From: Diphasiastrum complanatum
Taxonomy: Eukaryota; Streptophyta; Lycopodiopsida; Lycopodiales; Lycopodiaceae
NCBI GenBank assembly: GCA_029204225.1
Contig: CM055111.1
Coordinates: 21,715,805 to 21,779,804 of the forward strand
Direction: 5' to 3'
Length of the DNA: 64,000 nt
Shown here piece by piece: positions 53,501 through 64,000 of the stretch. Position 1 is the first letter of the stretch. Every line of letters starts with the position of its first letter. The notes beneath the pieces were generated by a model. That model saw only the letters and a program-made list of their open reading frames with translations. It was not told where the DNA came from and made no database searches. A program made the translations under genes and the position numbers.

Positions 53501-54737
53501 CGGTGTAATATTTGGATTTCGAGTATTGTTGTAGTTATGAATTGAGTTCTATTATCAACTTGAGGTCGTGTAGCGTGGGATGTTCCTCTTTCTTTTCAGT
53601 TGTCCTTGCAGGTTTTTCGGCTCCGTCTGGTTGCTTCTATCTCATGCTTTCCTCCTTTCGAATGATGTGCATAAAGCATACTAATACGTACTAGTACACA
53701 CAGTATGATAGAGTTATATTACTGTATCTGCTTTTTTATTCGCTCGTCGACCCTGTCTGCTTGTTTTCGATGACACTTGATGACGAAAATAGTGCCTTTA
53801 TTATTGTCCTGCCATTCACCCCTTGCACTGCCTGAGGATATCTTTGCTCAATCGCTTATCATCTCTGCCTGCATTTGGATAGAGTATCGGAAGCATAGTC
53901 CTTATTTCAATTTTTTATTTCTGGTTATTGATGTGCGAATTCTGATATCTATCTTCCTTGCTTTTCCAGCATAGTGGGTATCAGCATTCAGTAATTCGCT
54001 GGCTTATACTTGAGCCGATTCTTTCATGTTTTTGGCAAAGCATAGCTCAGGTTTTACGACTACTTTTTATAACTCAATGCAACAAGTACTTGATCTGAAA
54101 TATACTATTCAAATGTTTATGAAGCCGAATGCGAAAGTAGAGCTAAGCAAGTATAAAATTGGATTGCAGCTGCAAGAAAAATATGGCTTCCGTTCTGAAA
54201 ACCACGAACAGAAGGTTCAACTTTGTTATTCATTTCATTTTTTCGTCCGCCATTACCTTCGACCTTTCGGGTGCCACAACATCTTTCTCTCACACAAGCC
54301 AACGATCATCCATTCCCGACGGGTTTCGGCGCCCAGATTACGTCCAAGATTCTTGGGACCAAACAGCGATTCTTCCAGCCAGTTCGCCGAAAATTCTCGA
54401 AGGGCAATTGTTGGAATCAGGTATAAGGGAGACGGAGCTGCAGGGAGGAGCAAATGAAATTAGAACAGGAATACCCTTGAAGCTCGTCCACCGAACTTCT
54501 CTGCTGTCTCCACAGTCAAGGACTGAATCTGTTAAAATCAACATTCTTAAAGAGTTGCTGGAGTTAGATACTGTCAGATTGAGAGGATACAAGCTCAGCT
54601 CATGGATTACTGGGATCCCCCAGAGTGGCCACTTTGCCTCAACGAATTCAGTGAGTAGAAAACACAAAGCCGCAAATGTTGCCCATGAGAAATTTTCATC
54701 AGAGAGCGCAAACAACAGAATTAGTTCGGGGGCAACA
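53351..54737 (+). repeat. Right arm of the inverted duplication
   Basis: Covers the 5' leader and the first 185 codons of the aspartic protease gene; see the left arm at 51023-52411. Confidence 0.93.
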
Positions 54738-55841
54738 CTAGGCTCAGGTCAGTATTTTGTAGATTTCTACATGGGAACGCTAGCGAGGAAATATTCCCTG
54801 ATCGCGGATACTGCCAGTGATCTAATCTGGATTCAATGCTACCCTTGCAGTAAATGTTATTTTCAATCCAATCCTATCTACTATCCCGATAACTCGTCTT
54901 CTTTCTCGTCAGTTTCTTGCTCTGCCAAACCATGCTTTCTTGTTCCAGCACCACCACACGATTCCTGCAGTTCCAGGTTTCCAACAAGCTGCCAATACAC
55001 GTACGATTACAATGATGGATCTTCTACTAGTGGCTTTCTAGCATTTGAGACGGTCACAATGATATCTAGCTCTGGCGAGCGTTTGAAGATCTGCAACATC
55101 ACGTTTGGATGCGGCGTAAGCAATGAAGGTCAGACTTTGCACGGATCTAACGGCGTCCTTGGTCTTGGGCAGGGGCCTGTCTCTTTTGCATCTCAGTTAG
55201 GAGATCTCTACGGAAGCATATTTTCCTATTGTCTTGTGGACTATTTGAAAGCCACTACAGATAGCAGTCTGCTTGTGTTTGGAGATGCCAAGATCTCGCA
55301 ATCTTTGAGAAATGCTATCCAATACACTCCACTTTTGAAGAATTCATTTGCAGAAACGTATTACTATGTGGGCATCAAGCATGTTCGTTTGAATGGACGA
55401 GTTCTGCCTATCCCTTCAAAATTATGGCAGATTGACTCTGCCGGCTATGGTGGCACCATTGTTGATTCTGGCACGACACTCACATATTTCAGAAAAGCGG
55501 CTTATTCACTTATTGTTGCTGCATTTAAACGAGCCATAACTATGCCTAGAGTAGCATCCATTCAAGGCCTTGATCTCTGCTTCAACGTTTCTGCTGATTC
55601 TGGCATAAAAATTCCTGAATTCTCAATCCTTTTGGAAGGAGATGTCCTCTTTCAGCCCCCAGCAGAGAATTACCTTATTGACACAGCTCTTGATGTGAAG
55701 TGCATTGCAATGCAAGGAGTCGATTCACCTCTTGGATCAAACACAATAGGAAACTTGCTGCAGCAGAATTTCCATGTAGAGTATGATAGATCAAGAGCCC
55801 GACTGGGGTTTGTGTCGGCAAACTGCTCCTCATCATCGTAG
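54183..55841 (+). CDS. Nepenthesin-type aspartic protease (A1 family)
   Basis: 552 codons from ATG at 54183; the frame is open slightly further but starts with TTG there. It has an N-terminal hydrophobic signal peptide, a propeptide of about 170 residues, then SGATLGSGQYF at the start of the mature enzyme. The first catalytic motif reads ADTASDLIWIQC (D209 here), with DTA where most members have DTG. A cysteine-rich insert follows (YPCSKCYF, SCSAKPC, SCQYTYDY with the flap Tyr), then FGCG, GLGQGPVSF, the second catalytic motif VDSGTTLTYF (D428), LCFNVS, and the C-terminal IGNLLQQNFHVEYD. This matches the plant secreted/apoplastic class related to Arabidopsis aspartyl protease family protein 2. 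Intronless CDS is normal for the class. AATAAA lies near 56001. Confidence 0.93.
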   Translation: MASVLKTTNRRFNFVIHFIFSSAITFDLSGATTSFSHTSQRSSIPDGFRRPDYVQDSWDQTAILPASSPKILEGQLLESGIRETELQGGANEIRTGIPLKLVHRTSLLSPQSRTESVKINILKELLELDTVRLRGYKLSSWITGIPQSGHFASTNSVSRKHKAANVAHEKFSSESANNRISSGATLGSGQYFVDFYMGTLARKYSLIADTASDLIWIQCYPCSKCYFQSNPIYYPDNSSSFSSVSCSAKPCFLVPAPPHDSCSSRFPTSCQYTYDYNDGSSTSGFLAFETVTMISSSGERLKICNITFGCGVSNEGQTLHGSNGVLGLGQGPVSFASQLGDLYGSIFSYCLVDYLKATTDSSLLVFGDAKISQSLRNAIQYTPLLKNSFAETYYYVGIKHVRLNGRVLPIPSKLWQIDSAGYGGTIVDSGTTLTYFRKAAYSLIVAAFKRAITMPRVASIQGLDLCFNVSADSGIKIPEFSILLEGDVLFQPPAENYLIDTALDVKCIAMQGVDSPLGSNTIGNLLQQNFHVEYDRSRARLGFVSANCSSSS

Positions 55842-56370
55842 CCATGATCAACCACTCCATACTTCTCAGGCATTATTTTCCAATGCAATGGATAAACTTC
55901 AAAATTACATGAAGCTAGTTTTAGAGACACGTTTACGTTCTTTTAGAGGAAGTTTACTACTGCTGAGCATGATTTGCTGGAATTGATTCATAAAGATGCC
56001 AATAAAACTCTCAAAGTACTTTCAAGCGAGAAGCTAGGAGATTCTTTCTAAGATGTTCGATTCTGAAAAAAATCTCCATGTATGTTTTCTGTATGAAGCA
56101 AGCTAGTTATCCTTTACTTTAGCTAGCTTTTGGGTCATTGACAGTTAGCTTGACTTGTGTGGTAGACGATTTCAAAGGTGTAAGCAGTGCTTGGAAAACC
56201 TTTTGGATATTGCCTATCCGCAGTTTTTGCAGGATTTCTAGTTTTTATCTGAACTTGTTGACTTCAAGTCGTGCAACTCATGGCTCTTTCCTTAATTCTT
56301 GCCCCCAAGTTAGTAACACATGCGATAAAACTCAAGCCAGATGCCATGCATGTTTGACAGAAACAAAGGA
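55842..56370 (+). other. 3' untranslated and downstream region
   Basis: Contains CCAATAAAAC near 56000 as a possible polyadenylation signal. An ORF of 126 codons at 56138-56518 shows no known domain and includes the 45-bp repeat. Confidence 0.5.
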
Positions 56371-56460
56371 GACTACCCTATCATTTGAGAGCAGGAGTGT
56401 ATACAGAGCTAGAAAGACTACCCTATCATTTGAGAGCATGAGTGTATACAGAGCTAGAAA
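56371..56460 (+). repeat. 45-bp tandem duplication
   Basis: GACTACCCTATCATTTGAGA... twice, 56371-56415 and 56416-56460, with one substitution. Confidence 0.93.
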
Positions 56461-56583
56461 GACTAAAGAATGCCGGATTACAGAAAATTTTATTATAACT
56501 ACCCTCTTCCTTTCTTAGATCACGTGTTGGAAGAATAAGCAGGATGAGAAATGTACTCTTTTATGGATTATTTTGCTAGTTAC

Positions 56584-56586
<3 letters not shown>

Positions 56587-56667
<81 letters not shown>
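56587..56667. repeat. (GA)n microsatellite, 81 bp
   Basis: Uninterrupted GA. Confidence 0.97.
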
Positions 56668-56669
<2 letters not shown>

Positions 56670-59467
56670 GTAGAATACAAATGAATCACATAATATGCAC
56701 TTGTAGGCCCACCTTTTCACTAAATCCTAACTTCAAATTTTCCCAACCACTTGACATCTTACGCACTGATGCGTCCTACTGCAGACAATGTTTCTGGACC
56801 TTTGCATTCCAATCTATCTTAGCACATTAGGCAGGCTTTGATTTGCTTGTCTCATTTGCAACCCTGAACGACATCCCTCTTATGTTGAATCCATATTTTT
56901 ATATCTTTTTGATATGGCTCTTCGTTCGAACTCATTTTCTTGCAAGAAATCTTCTTACACTCCTTTCATAATTTTTCTTCCCTAGATTTGTCACTCTTTT
57001 TCTTAAATAATGTTGTTCCAAAATCATGACAAGAATATAATAAATGTAATTTATTAATAAAAATTGCCCCCTTTTTATCCATCGCTACATTGCCTTCAAC
57101 ATTCAAATTGTACTGAGAGTTGGAAGTAGATTCATTGCTAGGAATATGTGGAGGGGTTGAAGGGCCTGTTGTGGCTGCTAGTTCCACTACCACTTAGTGG
57201 TTGGTGGTAAAAGGCATGTGACAACAATTCAAAAAATATCTTGAATTCTTTTTGGGATTTATTGACAACCTACACATTGGATGAATATATTAGCCAAGTA
57301 AGAGAATAACTGTGAATGCCTATGGATGTAGAGAGATTGAATACATTTTCAGCATCAATAATTTTAGAAAATCTTCCACAATTTTTTTTTTAATACCAAC
57401 TTGAAATATTTGAGAAACTTTGAAACACGAATTTTTTTGTTGTATAGATTGATGCATTGATAGTACAACAATAAACAAAAAGTACAATGAATGTATTATT
57501 AATCTATGAGAAAATGATAATGTTCTCACTTGATTCACAAATTGATCTTTTATGATCTATTGTGATCTACGATCTATCCATGTGGCATGATATGGGAAGA
57601 TTTAAGATTCAAAGATGATCCTATATGTAGATCTAGGCCAAGTATAGTTGCATCAACAATCACTTCCTTTGATGTTAGACAATTTCTACGCTAGCTTAGC
57701 ATTCGATCAAAATCATGTTTAGATTTGATTCTAAATTTATGTAAATAGGTTGTACTATAGCAAGAAATCTTTTAATGCATCATCAAAATAGACATCTATC
57801 AAGCATACATCACAATATCTAAATGAGACGATAGTATTACTCCAAAATCTTTCACAAATAGAAATGGACAATGGTGGCCCTCTCTCCTCTCCCTAGAGCC
57901 CTGATCTAGCTTGTTTATTAGAAGCTTAATGAATATAAAATGCACAATGAAACTACTCTGAGTAGTTTATACCATATTGCATTGAATAGATGAAGTTTTC
58001 ATGAACTTACATACATTTTCTTTGATCAATGGCCACATGGAATCTCAATGGAAATGTTATGTACAAGATAAGTTTCCAAAGAGCTTGCACTACACATTTT
58101 AAACATTATTTTGGATTTGTTAAAAATTTATTCCTATATCTTGTTGTCAACTACTAGTTGCAGTCAATATTGAAATAGATTTTTAACTTGAAATCCATCC
58201 AACAACATAAATCAATCAAGGAGGTTTTCCACCAGTGAATTAAGAGAGCTCACGTCAATTGGAAGAGATAGCCTTTAGTGTTTGTAGAAAGAAATTACTT
58301 CTAAGACACTTGAAATGGCACCCATCATGTTTTCACAACCAACTATTCGAACTTCATCTTTATTCAAATCGACGTTTTTTTGGAACCAAATTCAAAGAGC
58401 CAAAAGGGCATCTTTTTCTTTCAATGAGCTGTCTTTCTCTCTCTTCGAATTCAAAGGCCAACTTTCATTTTGAGCCATTAGTCATGTTTCTAAAGGCTAT
58501 TATTCACATTATGAAGGCATTAGTTGCTATAATTTTGAAGTGTAGGTTCGCACTATTCGTCTTCCTACATTCGAATATCTTCTCTTTAAATTGAAACAAC
58601 GAACCAGCAAGGATATAAAAACATTCAAACACACTTCTACTAGGCACATTTTATAATTGTTTTTTTATTTAGCTTCCAAATTAGATGTAAATCAGTGCAC
58701 CTCCACTTGTCTTTTTATGCCTTTTACATGCCCATTATCTTTTCTAGCATGCATTTACTATTACAAACTGAGAGAGCACGAGAGAGAAAGTAACACGGAT
58801 TTCACATAGCCCCCCTTGAACAAGTCAAGACCAAATCCCTTGAGTCCTTTCATCTTACAGCGTAACAAGTTTAAACGAAGTTGGAAAAAACTTACAGTAC
58901 AAAGCACCATAAAGTGAAGCAAGTTTTAGGATACCCAGCTATTACCTGCCACCATCTCACAAAACACAACCGCATGAGTTAGTTTAGTGAGGAAGACAAG
59001 TGTCATAGGTGAGCATCAATTGTCATCCATGTTTGAAACAAGGTTCACTATCAGCTTAATTAGAATCTTCCCTACCATGCATTCTACCACATCGTAGGTC
59101 TTGCCTTAATACCATCGTATCAGGACATCCACCATACTGACCAATATAAAGCAAGTATTCCTATTATTATATGACAATTTCATAGCTTAAGATGACGAAG
59201 CCATAATCAATCACAACAAGTGGAAAGGGTGTAGTTTGGTCATAGGAGTCGATAGCAGCATATACATGCCATCATGTGCCCATCAGTACCCGTGACACTT
59301 TTGGCACCTAGTGGACTCTATTTACATGCGCTTGGGCAAATCCATGTCGTTCAAGCTAATTTGGGCAAATCCATGCCATTCAGGCTATCCAAACTTTAAA
59401 CCGATTCAGTAGGTTAAAGTGCTAAAAAACTATAACTTAATAACTTGTTATAGCCCATTATTGTGTT
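56668..59467. other. Anonymous AT-rich sequence
   Basis: I see no recognisable gene, LTR or tandem repeat. Short ORFs (57193-56966 minus, 57538-57320 minus, 58259-58594 plus) have no family features. Highly diverged transposon sequence cannot be excluded. Confidence 0.4.
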
Positions 59468-59618
59468 TTAATGCAACAAGTAAAGTGTGTGAGTTCTCGT
59501 AGGTATTAGGGTACCTCTGTACCATCCTGACTCCAAAGACAAGTGACTGAATGTTGCCGATCGAAGACATCTTCTAATCTTCCGAATACGCTCCAAATAT
59601 GGCTGCTGATGGATGTGA
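59468..59618 (-). other. Probable leader of a copia element
   Basis: Minus-strand sequence just downstream of the primer site; no gag follows before the anonymous region. A 101-codon ORF (59773-59468) spans LTR, primer site and leader and is not a gene. Confidence 0.4.
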
Positions 59619-59631
59619 GGCTCTGATACCA
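59619..59631 (-). other. Primer-binding site of another copia family
   Basis: Minus strand TGGTATCAGAGCC, perfect plant copia primer site. Confidence 0.7.
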
Positions 59632-60032
59632 CAGTAGGAAAAATACTAGGAATTCTCCTGCAGAGAACACGATGAAATTTTGAATAAATCAAACTAATAT
59701 CAGTGTCTTCAATCATGTCTAATTCTGGTCTATGTACTAATAGAGCAGTTTCTACTTTGATTGAATAAAGCATGCGGATTTATGAGATATATGTGTGAGT
59801 GTGATAGACAATTTTAGATAATCAGCACAACTGAGAAAAATCATCTGTTGAGAAACTTTGATTAATCGAATTTTTATAATTTTGATTCTGATTTTTCTGT
59901 ATAAATCTCTTGTTGCCTTGTTTTTTTAGAATGAGTAAGTGCACATGTATTTATATTGTCACAATCTAGGTCTTTTGGCCTTCTTCCTTCTGTAATAGTC
60001 AATCTAATTATTAAGATGGTTGATATTCAACA
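59632..60032 (-). repeat. Probable LTR of another copia family
   Basis: Minus strand upstream of the primer site. A candidate start TGTTGAATATCAACC is at 60032. TATAAATAC near 59960 and a T-rich 3' end CTAGTATTTTTCCTACTG complete it. The end does not read CA, so boundaries are uncertain. Confidence 0.4.
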
Positions 60033-60054
60033 ACGTTCTATTTCCATACTCGAA

Positions 60055-60196
60055 AAAGTTATTGTTCGAGACAATTTATCCGTCAAGATAGTTTATCTGT
60101 TCAAGTTCGAGTTCGAACAAGACTAAATATGTTTCGAGTTTGAGCAAAAATAAAAATGTTTTGAGTTTGATTTTGAGTTCGAGTTCGAGTTTCTCA
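60055..60196 (+). repeat. GTTCGA/GTTTGA-rich repeat stretch
   Basis: Irregular repeats such as TTCGAGTTCGAGTTTC, TTCGAGTTTGAGC and TTTTGAGTTTGATTTTGAG. Confidence 0.6.
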
Positions 60197-61430
60197 GCCT
60201 TTGTCAATTAGACTGTGCACTTTATTGGTAGAACCGAGATTTGTCTGTTGAGGTGTTCTACAACTTTCCTACATCCTTTTAGAAGTAAAGTGTCTCAAGT
60301 CATGCCATTGATTTGTAAGAGTGGAGTGTCTATTTTCCAAGAGGTACTTGCTTTGGTATTCAAGAATTTGTATTTATTGATCGTGTTTAAGCATGAACCT
60401 TATGTTCTTTATTTATCCTACATCTTACTTGAAGATGAATAGCAAATAACGAATGTGGAGATTGATCTAAGCTCATACCTTTCTTAGAAAACGTCTTTAG
60501 CAACACCTTATTACATATAGGTGGAGTCTTATTGTGTTGAGGAAATTAGTCTTGATGTAGCATTGTACAAAGAGGGCACCCATACAATATGTGCATAGAA
60601 GGATACACATTCACAAGTTTACCAAAATTGATCTTAAAAAGACAGTGTTCTACTGTTGGGCAGAATCTACATGATTATGTGAAAGGTTCATATGCAATCA
60701 ACGACCAATCAGTTGTGAAAATCACTCAGAAAATCCATGGATCTTTCCAGCTAGGAGCGATGCTAGACACAAATGGAAGTGGCTAAACAAAGTGGTTGAA
60801 CCTTTGCCATATGAACCCTTGCCAAACGTCGATCAATAGTTGTGGCAAACATTCTTACAAGAATGGATAGCAGATTAGAAGTTACAAATCGCTTGTACCA
60901 ATCACAAACACAATGCACTTTCTATATGTAATCAAGCCAAAACATGCATTGTGAATGAATAAGATTCGCCAGCGGCTAGTTGCATGCTTACCGGATTGTT
61001 AAAACTTGCTCCAAAACCCGATTTGAGGGTATGCGCTCCACAGTGGGCTTGAATCCTACTTGTTTTTTGTAGAGAAGGCCCTTCAAGAAAGCATAAGCAG
61101 AAGTTGATAAGAGGAGAAAGAGGAAGAATGAGGGTGGAGGTCCCTCGCAGGTCCAACCTCATTATATACATTTAGAAGCACAAGATGGTATGAATGATCA
61201 CCATTAGATTAAGATCCCTAATATCAGATGAATCCTATTCGTGGAACTAGGAGACTTGAGGTGCAAGCTAATAATTTCTCCCAAAACTCCCAAAAAAATT
61301 GATTTTGGACTTAGTCAATACCTTTTACATAGGTTTTTCATACTTACAAAAGTGTATTAATTCGATGTGCTTCGCAGAGCAAAAGAAAGAGTTTTTAACA
61401 GGGATTTTGCATAGTCAAATGGAGTCCATG
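60197..61430. other. Anonymous sequence
   Basis: Short ORFs at 60215, 60589 and 61171-60932 (minus) lack recognisable motifs. No repeat structure noticed. Confidence 0.4.
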
Positions 61431-61435
61431 AGAGA

Positions 61436-61505
<70 letters not shown>
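61431..61505. repeat. (GA)n microsatellite, about 75 bp
   Basis: GA with one GGG interruption near its start. Confidence 0.97.
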
Positions 61506-61507
<2 letters not shown>

Positions 61508-61978
61508 CCGCCAACTGTCCCGTAGTTAGCATAGAATCTCAGGGGTTAGTTAGCACTCCTGAGAGGGGATACTAAATGCCCGCTAGAAATAACCTAACAT
61601 CATCAGGTTATTCCATCCTCCTTGAATCATATGGTTGATCCAAAAGCTCCTCCTCCTTGAAAATAACTGAAACTCCATAAGGAAATCAAGAGTCCTCCTT
61701 GAATCAAAAGGATCACAAAGATCCATCATCAAGTTACCAAGATTTTGAGAATTAGGCACATCAAGATTGGCAAGACTATTAAGTGTGCTTATACGATGAT
61801 TCACTTACTCTCATAAAGACTTTACAATTTGACTCAATACATCTAAAGGACAATTTTTCACACCGAGTGAACAAATCATTGTTGCTCTTGCAAGACTCAA
61901 GAGCATACATTTGATAAAATAACCATCTACTTTTTAATTAATCTAAAATCAATCTCAAACCAATAAGAACATCAACTA
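61506..61978. other. Anonymous sequence flanking an LTR
   Basis: No gene recognised. CTCCTTGAATCA is repeated at about 61618 and 61695. The right end is the insertion flank of the LTR at 61979. Confidence 0.4.
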
Positions 61979-62639
61979 TGTGAAGGATTTCAGATAAATC
62001 AAGATCCAAATCCATAAAATGATCTTGGGTTAGAAAGAGATCATATCACCAGTCTTGCCAATGTAGAAAAATCAGCATTGACTTTAAGAATGAGATGCAA
62101 ACTCTAATAGATCTTGACCAAACATGACCCAAAACATAAAAAAAATAATAATGTTGTTGTCCATACAATTACAATAAGCTACTGTATGTCACACGTGTGG
62201 ATCATAAAATAGCAATTAATGAACATTATACACATAGGATTGCAAGATATCACAGGTATAGTGCACAATGGATAGTAGAACCCAAGAGAACCATGTATAA
62301 GCATGAATGAGATAAGAGAGAGAGAGAGAGAGTGATCCCTCTTCCCATGAGTTACATCATTTTATAGTAGGTCCAAAACCTAAATTGCCACTTGGTTTAT
62401 CTCCATATTGAAAAACCCTACTATTTTTGGGACTAGATTCAATGTACCCAACATTCAAATTTGGATCTACTAAAACTCGACTTCTACATTTTCCCACACT
62501 TTCCAAAAGTGTTTCTTTAAATGCTTTTAGACTAATATAATGTTGAAAATTCAAACTCTAGTTCTAATATGAAAATTGGCCTCAATTGCCATATATACAA
62601 ATATGACCAAAATAGACTAAACTAGTTGAATTTCTCACA
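61979..62639 (-). repeat. Copia 3' LTR (661 bp)
   Basis: Minus strand from TGTGAGAAATTCAACTAG at 62639 to CCTTCACA at 61979. ACTATAAAATG TATA-like near 62361, followed by a CT tract (62315-62332), and CCACACGTGTGACAT near 62192. Preceded by a purine tract GAAGAGGGGG and the pol tail KLVEEGV whose stop overlaps the LTR start. Confidence 0.85.
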
Positions 62640-63605
62640 CCCCCTCTTCAACTAGTTTTAGCATAGACTTTGATAACACTCCAAGTGAAGTCCTTTCCCA
62701 ATGCTTTGGTGAAGATATCAACTACACATTCCCTTGAAGAAACATTTTGAAGCTCCACTTCCTTTGCTATGACTACTCTCTCACAAAGTTTTGACTTATC
62801 ACTTCAATATGCCATGAAGAATCAAATAGAATGTAAATGAGATGATTCATCCATGCTATCAACTTTGAACTCTCTGAAAAAATACAGCAAACAAACAATA
62901 AATGTGAGTGATCAACATTTGCTTGCATGTCTCCTCCTTCTTTGTCCTTTTTTGACATGTATCCTCCATGACACTCCATGAATGAGCCTCCATATCCATC
63001 TTGCCACAAGATGCCATCATCACTTGATGAATTGATCATGAATGATCAATATAATGAACCTCCTATAGCTTCATTTCGATCAAAAAATTTCTAGTACAAA
63101 TCCCACATCAAAATGATGCTCACCAATTTAGTTACTTTTACCATATTTTGACAATTTTCACACATCCACATGAAATTGCTCAAACATGAAATAGAACAAG
63201 TAAAGTAAACTTGAACAACATGTCCTTGCTGCTCCTTTGATCTTACTTGAGTCTTCAATAACCTGCAAAAAACAGATCCAAAAACATTTTTGCCAATTGA
63301 CTCTCCTTTGATGCTCTTGACTAGCTCCAAATTGCCAACTTCCTTTTTGCTTTGTTGAAGCCCTTTGAGATCAACCTCTTGATCATAAACTTGATCATCA
63401 AAGTCATTGAACAAACTTTGTTTCCAGATCCATTACTTGCTGTAAAATCATGAAAACATCCATCCACTTGCATAGCATCATCTACACAAGAAGATTCACC
63501 AAAATATGTGAGAAAAGCAAAATGAGTCACTTCCACTTGCTTACCCGTCTCATCATAAGTGAGCCTTGAAGGCATTTGTCTTTTTCTTGATGTTTGAGAA
63601 GTTTT
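62640..63605 (-). pseudogene. Integrase hinge plus module X, 3' element end
   Basis: Minus strand: SRLTYDETGKQVEVTHFAFLTYF, SSCVDDAMQVDGCFHDF, then pieces DQEVDLKGLQQSK, NLELVKSIKGESIGKN, SKEQQGHVVQVYFTCSIS, INSSSDDGILWQDGYGGSFME and the KLVEEGV tail. It parallels ORF2 at 45764-47296 from its residue 206 on but is broken by several frameshifts. The left part (integrase) is missing beyond 63605. Confidence 0.75.
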
Positions 63606-64000
63606 CACACATGTGAACCTGTTTCAAGTACAAAGGATCAAGAGAATGAATGATTGCACATTAAACTAGCTTCTATTCTAAAAACAATGTGATGGAAAAC
63701 ATTGACAAGCTAGTTAGCAACAAGGCAACAGCATTCACCACAATCTAACTATCATTACACCTCAAATAGATCTAACTTCTAAAAGCTTACAACTTACAAG
63801 TAACAAGTTACAATACTAAGTAGTAAGTACTAACTTCTAAATATTAACTCTTGAGTTACAACTTACAACTTGTCGTAGTCTGTGAGTACAAATCCCATTC
63901 GACATTCAACATTGATAATTGAAACATTCCACATTTGAACATTATAAAAATGTAAACTTGTTACCTGAGTCTTGAATCATATATGTAGTTTTAACTCATC
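63606..64000. other. Unassigned end of window
   Basis: Begins at TTTTCACACATGTG, then AT-rich sequence with short repeated words (AACTTACAAGTAAC, AAGTAGTAAGTAC) at 63786-63850. On the minus strand CTCAG/GTAAC near 63966 and ACAG/GTTC near 63620 resemble a donor and acceptor, but I cannot identify exons. Confidence 0.35.

Noticed and set aside
54026-54457. 143-codon ORF overlapping the protease start, also in the left arm
   Set aside because: Out of frame with the signal peptide and without family features; at most an upstream ORF in the leader.
54338-54715. 125-codon antisense ORF within the propeptide region
   Set aside because: Exists in both arms only because the coding sequence is duplicated.
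58259-58594. 111-codon ORF in the anonymous region
   Set aside because: No domain, no repeat, composition typical of surrounding AT-rich DNA.
59468-59773. 101-codon ORF on the minus strand
   Set aside because: Spans a primer-binding site and LTR end, so it is non-coding element sequence.
1-64000. CRISPR arrays, bacterial operons, riboswitches, rRNA genes
   Set aside because: No regularly spaced repeats, ribosome sites or rRNA sequence seen; all content points to a plant nuclear genome.

Overview
The window looks like nuclear DNA of a land plant with a large, repeat-rich, AT-rich genome. The signs are Ty1/copia elements with initiator-Met tRNA primer sites, a nepenthesin-type aspartic protease, fragments of GRP94 and pyruvate kinase genes, a Helitron replicase remnant and TTTAGGG telomere-type repeats. 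I cannot place the species; a fern or gymnosperm would fit. There are no bacterial operons, rRNA genes, tRNA genes or CRISPR arrays.

Only two loci look intact. (1) A complete Ty1/copia retrotransposon at 26154-32014 has 653-bp LTRs that look identical by eye, a TTAGC target duplication, a primer site, a polypurine tract and one uninterrupted 1316-codon gag-pol. (2) An intronless aspartic protease CDS lies at 54183-55841. Its 5' part (leader, signal peptide, propeptide) is repeated as a near-identical inverted arm at about 51023-52411.

Layout. 1-4860: decayed copia pieces (integrase, a recurrent 'module X' in tandem, LTR, gag). 4863-10225: copia pol, a gypsy-like leader/gag block and inverted LTR pairs, all mostly on the minus strand. 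10226-14860: a second copy of the 1-4300 arrangement. 15130-16950: a copia of another lineage (minus). 17326-18707: a 116-bp inverted repeat around a 1.15-kb interior. 18708-25500: LTR, pol and gypsy-like block, largely an inverted copy of 5.5-10.2 kb. 25531-32911: an older minus-strand copia whose leader received the intact element. 32912-35180: Helitron Rep remnant (minus). 35606-42190: a direct duplication of about 17.4-22.6 kb with the 17-18 kb interior flipped and a 1.08-kb insertion carrying a GRP94 fragment. 42211-47920: microsatellite, pyruvate kinase fragment, copia gag, gypsy-like block, then a copia-derived element with two long ORFs but no intact integrase or RT catalytic centre. 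47920-51020: promoter-like repeats and a decayed multi-exon gene of unknown family (minus). 51023-56520: aspartic protease locus. 56520-61978: mostly anonymous sequence with microsatellites. 61979-64000: LTR plus module X (minus).

The genes do not form a pathway. The main story is repeated shuffling: copia and gypsy-like pieces, host gene fragments and microsatellites were joined and then duplicated as blocks. The two most original candidates are the copia-derived family in which an RT-like region reads YDGD instead of YVDD in a long open frame, and the inverted duplicate that encodes only the signal peptide and propeptide of the aspartic protease.
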